10,511 nt of DNA from Desulfobacteraceae bacterium (GTDB lineage Bacteria > Desulfobacterota > Desulfobacteria > Desulfobacterales > Desulfobacteraceae). The notes beneath the pieces are model-generated. The model had not been told where the DNA came from. It saw only the letters and a list, made by a program, of their open reading frames with translations, and ran no database searches. The translations under genes and the position numbers were made by a program. Of the stretch, positions 6,901-10,511 are shown one piece after another. The stretch is from NCBI GenBank assembly GCA_022712835.1, contig JAFLJU010000538.1:1-10511 (forward strand), given 5' to 3'. Within the stretch, counting starts at the first letter, position 1. Every line of letters begins with the position of its first letter.

Positions 6901-8931
6901 ACTTCCTTTTCTCTCTTCCTGTAACTTAATTTTATCATACTCATCTAAATAAGTTGTGGCCGCAACCCACAGACCAACACCATCGGAAGTTTTCTCCTTA
7001 ACTATTTTTATATATACATACTTATCTTTAATTGCCCCATCTAAATCGGGGAATTCATATTTTCCAGAAACATCATGCCCTCCCTTTGCCTGTGTTAAAA
7101 GCTCCCACATTACAGGATAGTCTTTACTCATGCCCTCAAAATCAAGACCGATCAAATCATTATTTGGATGAAAAAGAACAACTAAATCATTATAATCAGA
7201 AACTGCTGTATAACCTGTTTTTCCAACCGGTTGAATTGCAATTTTCTGAAATTTTGGATCATTTTGCAAATCTTTCAATGTTTTATCAGGGTATGCACTT
7301 AAATATATCTCGACTTGCCTGGCAACATCCTCAGCTTTTTGTTTTATTATTTTTTTTGCGTAAGAAAATTGCCCTTTTTCTACATTTTTTATTTCTAAAT
7401 TTGACAGACCAAACCATTTATTCTTAATTGAATTTCTTTTTTCATCAGAAATTGAATTAATACCTTTATTTATGATAGAAACTAATTCAGGCCAGTCTTT
7501 ACGTAATAGGAAGTGAATAGTGTTTTCATCTCCCACCGTAAAAGGCGCCTCTATCATGCTTTCCAGCATTAATTGCCGGGCTACGTAGAATGCTGATTCA
7601 TCGAGAATTGTAAAGTCTGCTTTTCCAGAGACAATTGCCTTTATCAATTCGTGTATTGTGTCAAAATAGACGAACTCAACTTTTTTGCCCTCCTCCGACA
7701 GAATTTCTTGAAAGGCATTTCCTTTCTGAAGAGCGACCCTTTTCCCAGAAATATCCTCTATTGAGTGAATTTCCGCAGGATTTCCTTTTTTGACGATAAT
7801 AAGAGAAGTATAGGATAGGTATTGTTTTGAGCGGTTGTAAATTGGGGCTCGTTCTTTCGTTAGGATTGCACTTGTTAAACCATCTAACTCTCTTTTCCTA
7901 GCGCGGTCTAATATTTTATTCCACTTGCCCAGTTCAAAGCGAATATTCAGGCCAGTTCTCTTAGCTACTAAGTTTAAAATATCAGCATCATAACCAATCA
8001 CCTTACCGTCATCGTCGTACATGATGAAGGGCTCAAAAGAAATACCTCCCCCCAGGGTGATCTCAGGATGCTCCTTAATCCAGGCCTGTTCCCGGGCAGT
8101 CAGAGGTATCTGTTCTTCCTCTTTGCCCGGGAGAAATTTCCCAGGATCAGAACCAAACCATTTATCATGAATAATATCAAAAGTACCATTAATGATAACT
8201 TTTGAAAGTCCGTCATTAAGATTAGCTAATAATTCCTTATCCCCTTCCTTTACCGCAAATGTCCAATCTTGTTTATATTTATCTATTCTGGATATTTTTT
8301 TTACATTAGTAATACCTAATTTTCCGATTAACTGTCTGCCGACTATTTGCTGCGCAACGATTGCATCATGTTTACCCTCTGAAAGCATTTTAAATGCATC
8401 TTCAAATGACTCAGTGGTTATAATGTGTTTTGATACATTTTCGCGCAAAAGAAATTCTTCTGCATTATCGCCTTTCATAACTAAAATTTCTTTGTCGGCC
8501 AAATCTTTCACGGTGTTGATACGTGTCTCGTCAGTTCTTACAAAAATACCGCCATAACTTGTTTGGTAAGGTACAGAAAAGTCATAAATTTTTTCACGTT
8601 CAAAAGTTCGGCCCACGAGGGGCAACACTTGAATTTTTCCATGGGCTAAATCCTGTTTAATCTTTGCCCATGGGCCTACATAGAATTCAACATCCAAACC
8701 GACTGCATTAAGGCTTGCCCGTAAAAGTTCAACAGAAAAACCACCTGCTTCACCCGTTGCAGTCACAATAGAAAATGGCGGATAATCATATTCGGATGCA
8801 GATTTAATGGTTTCTTGAGCATTAACTGCATTCGTAAAGAGCACAGCGATTAGAATGGATACAAGTGACAATGTTCTCAAGGAGATTAATCCCCATCTTC
8901 TTTTTTGAAAGAATTCTGTATTATTTTTCAT
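3961..8931 (-). CDS. Giant hybrid sensor histidine kinase: two SBP_bac_3 domains, two Cache-like domains, GAF, PAS, HisKA, HATPase, REC
   Basis: A 1656-aa membrane hybrid kinase (residues numbered from the ATG at 8931). A signal peptide or anchor ends near residue 38 (ANAVNAQ-type site). Two periplasmic binding domains of the SBP_bac_3 type follow (about 42-262 and 293-510), each ending in NKWFG- or DKWFG-like sequence. Next come a Cache-like domain (about 520-665; GKTGYTAVSD, HPNNDLIGLD), a membrane hairpin (about 682-702 and 712-733), a second, dCache-like domain (about 740-970), a third membrane segment (about 982-1006), a GAF-like region (about 1030-1148) and PAS (about 1153-1266). The kinase core shows GGIAHDFNNIL with phospho-acceptor H1298, N-box N1406, DSGVGIP (D1449) and GKGSGLGLS. 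The receiver has D1539/D1540, phospho-acceptor D1585, T1613 and K1635. All catalytic landmarks are present, so it should be active. It probably passes phosphate to an HPt protein and response regulator outside the window. The gene is much more AT-rich than its downstream neighbours. Confidence 0.93.
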   Translation of the reverse strand: MKNNTEFFQKRRWGLISLRTLSLVSILIAVLFTNAVNAQETIKSASEYDYPPFSIVTATGEAGGFSVELLRASLNAVGLDVEFYVGPWAKIKQDLAHGKIQVLPLVGRTFEREKIYDFSVPYQTSYGGIFVRTDETRINTVKDLADKEILVMKGDNAEEFLLRENVSKHIITTESFEDAFKMLSEGKHDAIVAQQIVGRQLIGKLGITNVKKISRIDKYKQDWTFAVKEGDKELLANLNDGLSKVIINGTFDIIHDKWFGSDPGKFLPGKEEEQIPLTAREQAWIKEHPEITLGGGISFEPFIMYDDDGKVIGYDADILNLVAKRTGLNIRFELGKWNKILDRARKRELDGLTSAILTKERAPIYNRSKQYLSYTSLIIVKKGNPAEIHSIEDISGKRVALQKGNAFQEILSEEGKKVEFVYFDTIHELIKAIVSGKADFTILDESAFYVARQLMLESMIEAPFTVGDENTIHFLLRKDWPELVSIINKGINSISDEKRNSIKNKWFGLSNLEIKNVEKGQFSYAKKIIKQKAEDVARQVEIYLSAYPDKTLKDLQNDPKFQKIAIQPVGKTGYTAVSDYNDLVVLFHPNNDLIGLDFEGMSKDYPVMWELLTQAKGGHDVSGKYEFPDLDGAIKDKYVYIKIVKEKTSDGVGLWVAATTYLDEYDKIKLQEERKGSLPTISMVWVLGGIVLIVLFLLILNKLNIVKFEKNIIMLFLATALLLIIGLFIFNAFKITKNLKTSAIENYFDILRSTASNKHATIEQHINHMKNSFHILNYRKAISNKELLDIVEFGEDFAEIFIVDSSGKITHSSDISHIGFSRLNDPYFKNVKEEIYIKPLYRSGTIGEILYTISAPYNKGVLVARMNLHRIHDIISKKEGLGKSGESLLAYRNDNGDAVFFTLRRFTTDVEARDIIPKEDVNIPITQALLGNEREFSGYSDYRGVPVFAVTMYIEDIAAGLVVKIDQEEALKSVSKNINQIWSSTAQIILAIIIIGIIFYFLLTYSLRMEVKNKTNALEKASKGLGERVKELNCLYRISNLAEQPNLSLENIFQSIVDFIPPAWQYPEITCSRLIIEGEEYKTNNFKETEWKQSAKIIVAGKRTGVLDVFYLEEKLECHEGPFSEEERHLINELADRLGLLLERKQAEEKIVRFGRIFENSLNEIYLFEIDTLKFVQVNPAAIHNLGYTMEELEKLTTLDIKSEISAESFAKIISPLIKEEKQRIVFTTVHKRKNQSLYDVEVHLQLLKHENKSLFAAIILDITDQKLAREEKIQLERKYRQSQKMESIGTLAGGIAHDFNNILYPIIGFTELSMQDLPKTHEVQENLQDILDGAKRARDLVKQILMFARQEKQALKPIVLKPVVEEALKLLRSSIPANIDIQSHLYDQDDYVMCDATEIHEIVMNLCTNAYHSMEENGGTIIVRLNKQNPSPDLNLSSGEYICLSVCDSGVGIPKEIIDKIFEPYLTTKELGKGSGLGLSVVHGIVANYKGNIAVESSPDKGSVFNVFLPVTIQARKFEQKLIKNNSLDGTEHILFVDDEASIVKLAIRILERLGYTVTGKESSIEALELFKEKPDEFDLVITDMAMPMLTGAELAKQIIKIQPDIPIIICTGFSERMDSQTAKSLGIKEYIKKPILTDELTSKIKEVLNQSSKG

Positions 8932-8939
8932 GAACAACG

Positions 8940-8944
8940 CCTTT
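8940..8944 (-). promoter_or_regulatory. Ribosome-binding site fixing the kinase start
   Basis: AAAGG on the minus strand lies 8 bases before the ATG at 8931. The in-frame TTG at 8937 would be only 2 bases away, too close to be used, so the ATG (MKNNTEFF) is taken as the start. Confidence 0.6.
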
Positions 8945-8953
8945 GTTCTTACT

Positions 8954-8985
8954 TTTATAATTGTTCAAAATTTCGCAATTGTCAG
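8954..8985 (-). promoter_or_regulatory. Weak candidate sigma-70 promoter for the kinase
   Basis: On the minus strand CTGACA (8985-8980) lies upstream of TATAAA (8959-8954), just before the kinase ribosome-binding site. The 20-base spacer is longer than the usual 16-18, so only the boxes themselves support the call. It overlaps the end of the receiver relic. If real, the leader is about 15-20 bases. Confidence 0.25.
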
Positions 8986-9103
8986 GGCCAGATCTTCTTG
9001 TAAAACCGGTTTATTTATATGCCCTTTAATGCCTAGACGTTCTGCTGATTTTTCATCCGCCTCTCACTGAACCCCTGTGTAGATCAAAATCAAGGATATC
9101 ATT
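8965..9103 (-). pseudogene. Remnant of a response-regulator receiver domain (C-terminal end)
   Basis: Read leftward, the fragment gives ISLILIYTG, then, after a +1 slip in a GGGG run, FSE, then after a second slip ADEKSAERLGIKGHINKP and VLQEDLALTIAKF, ending in a TGA at 8965-8967. This follows the end of a receiver domain: the beta-4 strand with its conserved T, the alpha-4 region, and the invariant K-P pair. It is plainly similar to the C-terminus of the adjacent kinase (CTGFSERMD, SLGIKEYIKKPIL). No receiver N-terminus, phosphorylatable aspartate or kinase domain is found upstream, so only a 3' fragment with two frame breaks is left. It cannot be expressed as a working protein. It probably marks a lost paralogous hybrid kinase or a partial duplication of the neighbouring gene. 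Confidence 0.75.
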
Positions 9104-9280
9104 GCGAACCTGTAAATTTTTAAAAAGAATGTTACAGCAAAAAATTGGGAATAGCAAAATCTATCCCATACTCTTAACAGTTTTCCTCGTGTTTATAGAG
9201 GGTATATAAGCCCAGAGCAGCCCGAATCAAGCCAGCCATGTATGGTTTTTTATATACTGAATTATTTTTTTTAATTTGGC
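9104..9280. other. Intergenic stretch with no recognised gene
   Basis: This AT-rich part of the 402-bp gap between the kinase and the racemase holds no open frame I can tie to a family. The only structure I can support is the hairpin at 9139-9168, listed separately. The plus strand is open in the racemase frame from an ATG at 9238, but the implied leader is judged non-coding. Confidence 0.5.
9139..9168 (-). terminator. Hairpin plus T run, terminator-like, pointing leftward
   Basis: On the minus strand TGGGATAG (9168-9161) pairs with CTATTCCCA (9154-9146) with one bulged base and a 6-base loop, and is followed by ATTTTTT. It could stop leftward transcription before it reaches the receiver relic and the kinase. 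No leftward gene ends just to its right. It may block antisense transcription from the M48 gene or be a leftover of a deleted gene. The stem is short and only partly GC-rich. Confidence 0.4.
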
Positions 9281-9309
9281 TTTACACGATTTATCAATCC
9301 TGGTATTTC
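9281..9309 (+). promoter_or_regulatory. Candidate sigma-70 promoter of the racemase gene
   Basis: TTTACA (9281-9286) and TATTTC (9304-9309) are separated by the optimal 17 bases. Transcription would start near 9316, about 18 bases before the ATG at 9334. The -10 box is a weak match. The promoter position supports the ATG at 9334 over the one at 9238, which would lie upstream of the transcript. Confidence 0.4.
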
Positions 9310-9333
9310 GTAGTTCATATAACAGGGGGTAAC

Positions 9334-10023
9334 ATGAAAACAATTGGTCTTTTGGGTGGTATGAGTTGGGAAAGTACGGTTGGTTACTATCGTGCGATTA
9401 ATGAAGGGGTTAAAAAAAAACTTGGCGGTTTACACTCGGCGAAAATTGCTATGTACAGTGTCGATTTTGAACCCATTGAAAAACTACAGCACAAAGGAGA
9501 TTGGGAAGGTACCGCAAGAATACTTTCCCAGGCAGCTCAAAACATACAGTCTGCCGGCGCTGATGTTTTGCTCATCTGCACCAACACGATGCATAAGGTT
9601 GCTCCGCAAATAGAAAAGGCAATTAAAATCCCCCTGCTTCACATAGCCGATGCAACGGCAGAAGTTCTTGTGAATAATGGCATTAAAACGGTTGGCTTGC
9701 TTGGCACAGCTTTCACAATGGAGCAGGATTTCTACAAAGGCCGGTTGATTGAAAAATATGGGCTCAATGTTCAGATCCCAAATGGAGAAGACAGAAAGAT
9801 TATTCACAAAATAATTTATGAAGAATTGTGTTTAGGGAAAATACAACCAGATTCAAAAAATGAATACCTTCGCATCATTGATATGCTTGCGAATCAAGGG
9901 TCTGAAGCAGTAATCCTTGGCTGTACAGAAATTGGAATGTTGGTAAGCCAAGGTGATACAAAAGTAAAATTATTCGATACCACGGCCATTCATGCCGAAA
10001 AGGCCGTGGAATATTCACTATAG
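9334..10023 (+). CDS. Aspartate/glutamate racemase family protein (YgeA-like)
   Basis: The 229-aa product belongs to the cofactor-independent Asp/Glu racemase family. These enzymes invert the alpha-carbon of an amino acid using two cysteines on opposite faces of the substrate, in the cytoplasm. The N-terminus MKTIGLLGGMSWEST (1-15) is typical, and the two catalytic motifs are CTNTMHK with C82 and GCTEIGML with C197. The length matches E. coli YgeA (230 aa), a broad-specificity racemase in the literature, so the true substrate may be another amino acid. The chosen ATG follows AGGGGG at 9324-9329. An in-frame ATG at 9238 would add 32 hydrophobic residues absent from this family and lies upstream of the likely promoter. 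The gene is divergent from the hybrid kinase, whose periplasmic domains are of an amino-acid-binding type. Both catalytic cysteines are present, so it is probably active. Confidence 0.88.
   Translation: MKTIGLLGGMSWESTVGYYRAINEGVKKKLGGLHSAKIAMYSVDFEPIEKLQHKGDWEGTARILSQAAQNIQSAGADVLLICTNTMHKVAPQIEKAIKIPLLHIADATAEVLVNNGIKTVGLLGTAFTMEQDFYKGRLIEKYGLNVQIPNGEDRKIIHKIIYEELCLGKIQPDSKNEYLRIIDMLANQGSEAVILGCTEIGMLVSQGDTKVKLFDTTAIHAEKAVEYSL
9980..10009 (+). other. Inverted repeat inside the 3' end of the racemase gene
   Basis: CCACGGCC (9980-9987) and GGCCGTGG (10002-10009) are exact reverse complements around a 14-base loop, ending 11 bases before the stop codon. No T run follows, so it is not a normal intrinsic terminator. 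It may protect the transcript 3' end or be a coincidence of coding sequence. Confidence 0.35.
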
Positions 10024-10042
10024 TAGATAGTCTCTCTAGGGC

Positions 10043-10072
10043 TTTACATGTTTGTATCTATTGATCTATAGT
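10043..10072 (+). promoter_or_regulatory. Candidate promoter of the truncated dsrE-like gene
   Basis: TTTACA (10043-10048) and TATAGT (10067-10072) are spaced by 18 bases. The -10 box lies within the near-palindrome ATAGTT-A-AACTAT (10068-10080), which could be an operator. The message would start near 10079, leaving a leader of about 55 bases before the ATG at 10135. Both boxes are one mismatch from consensus, but the region is AT-rich, so chance is possible. Confidence 0.4.
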
Positions 10073-10134
10073 TAAACTATTCTTATTAAATTTGGTATCA
10101 TTGGTTAATCAACTAAAATTATAGGAAAATCATC

Positions 10135-10308
10135 ATGACTGATAATGTATTGATCATACTTTTATGCGGTACAGACAATCCCAACCGTGCCACCCGTGCT
10201 TTGTTTCTTGCCGCAGTTGCCCATAAGAAAGGAAAGAATGTGACCCTTTTCCTTTTGGATGATGGCGTTTATATAGCTAATTCCGAAATGCTTCAACCCG
10301 CTCTTTAA
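10135..10308 (+). pseudogene. Truncated DsrE-family gene
   Basis: The frame opens with ATG at 10135 behind AGGA (nine bases away) and runs 57 codons to TAA at 10306-10308. Residues 1-48 (MTDNVLIILL to DDGVYIA) are a clean match to the N-terminal half of small DsrE/DsrF-like proteins, which usually run to about 115 residues or more. The hallmark LFLLDDGVY is present. After GVYIA, where family members continue with another roughly 70 residues, the frame switches to NSEMLQPAL, which is simply the reverse complement of the last codons of the convergent M48 gene. So the gene lacks its C-terminal half, including the region where the functional cysteine lies in sulfur-relay members. A short protein could still be made, as start, ribosome-binding site and candidate promoter are intact, but a normal fold is unlikely. 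Confidence 0.75.
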
Positions 10309-10511
10309 TCCCGGGATGACTTGAAAGATAGCTCAACCATTTTTTATCCGAATCCTCGAATATAATTTCTATTTTCTGTTCTATCCGCTCCATTAACCTT
10401 ACAAAATGAACAGTTAAGATCTTTTTTTCACGAAGCCAGTCAAGGGCATATTGATCCGCCTCCCGCTCAAACTCCCGGGAATATGCCATTTCCGTCAACA
10501 GCACCGGCAAC
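10277..10511 (-). CDS. M48-family zinc metalloprotease, C-terminal part (runs off right edge)
   Basis: The minus strand is open from the window edge to a TAG at 10277-10279, about 78 codons. The visible segment begins LPVLLTEMAYSREFEREADQ: the E-x-x-x-(A)D motif in REFEREAD supplies the third zinc ligand of M48 peptidases, and the HEXXH motif must lie to the right of the window. The end, SSHPGIKERVEAF, corresponds to the S-x-HP-x-x-x-x-R segment near the C-terminus of these enzymes. M48 members are often membrane-linked housekeeping or periplasmic proteases; which type this is cannot be told. The natural-looking end suggests this gene is intact here and that the neighbouring dsrE-like gene lost sequence. 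Its last 32 bases overlap the dsrE relic in convergent orientation. Confidence 0.8.
   Translation of the reverse strand, partial: LPVLLTEMAYSREFEREADQYALDWLREKKILTVHFVRLMERIEQKIEIIFEDSDKKWLSYLSSHPGIKERVEAFRN

Noticed and set aside
8932..8937. TTG at 8937 as the kinase start
   Set aside because: The AAAGG ribosome-binding site would be only 2 bases away; the ATG six bases downstream has an 8-base spacing.
9238..9333. Upstream in-frame ATG that would give the racemase a 32-residue hydrophobic leader
   Set aside because: The leader is absent from the family, the ATG has no ribosome-binding site, and it lies upstream of the better promoter. The ATG at 9334 has AGGGGG close by and begins with the family's usual N-terminus.
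9484..9807. Minus-strand open frame of 107 codons opposite the racemase
   Set aside because: Antisense to a gene with both catalytic motifs in place; no family resemblance.
10024..10134. Intrinsic terminator after the racemase
   Set aside because: The GC-rich inverted repeat at 9980-10009 has no T run after it, and the gap itself holds no GC-rich stem; termination may be Rho-dependent or read through.
10270..10290. Insertion sequence or phage attachment site at the dsrE/M48 junction
   Set aside because: No terminal inverted repeats, target duplication, transposase or integrase sequence is visible in the window.

Overview
The window reads like a stretch of chromosome from a sulfate-reducing Desulfobacterota bacterium (Desulfobacteraceae-like). 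This is inferred from gene content: a very large periplasmic-sensing hybrid histidine kinase, a second Cache-type sensor, a DUF711 protein, an Old Yellow Enzyme and a DsrE-family relic. No rRNA, tRNA, CRISPR array, transposase or phage gene was seen, and the taxon rests on protein flavour only.

Layout. Bases 1-348 (minus) hold the N-terminal end of a membrane sensor that runs off the left edge. The gap 349-573 holds a perfect 9-bp inverted repeat, a likely operator for that sensor, and an intrinsic terminator that closes the gene block to the right. From 8931 down to 574 five genes run leftward: a 1656-aa hybrid sensor kinase, an ElaA-like acetyltransferase, the ribosome-rescue hydrolase ArfB, a DUF711/UPF0210-like protein, and an FMN-dependent Old Yellow Enzyme. 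Gaps between them are 17, 55, 102 and 33 bp, so they could form one or two operons. The gaps before arfB and before the DUF711 gene are each filled by a short tandem repeat (12 bp and 13-14 bp periods), and the copy nearest the start supplies the Shine-Dalgarno sequence.

The 402-bp gap 8932-9333 separates the kinase from a rightward aspartate/glutamate racemase-family gene (YgeA-like). It contains a frameshifted remnant of a response-regulator receiver domain, similar to the receiver at the C-terminus of the kinase, so a second hybrid kinase or regulator probably once stood here. A terminator-like hairpin pointing leftward lies just behind it. To the right, a DsrE-family gene is cut short after about 48 conserved residues, where it meets the 3' end of a convergent M48 metalloprotease gene. 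This looks like a deletion or rearrangement junction.

How the genes may work together. The kinase carries two periplasmic amino-acid-type binding domains (SBP_bac_3), a Cache-like domain, a transmembrane hairpin, a second Cache-like domain and then GAF-like, PAS, HisKA, HATPase and receiver domains. It lies divergent to an amino-acid racemase, so sensing of amino acids or related small carboxylates is a reasonable guess but unproven. The kinase gene is clearly more AT-rich than the genes downstream of it, suggesting a different origin. I found no complete, clearly new multi-gene system. The strongest unusual points are the concatenated sensor architecture, the receiver relic, the reiterated ribosome-binding-site repeats and the dsrE/M48 junction.
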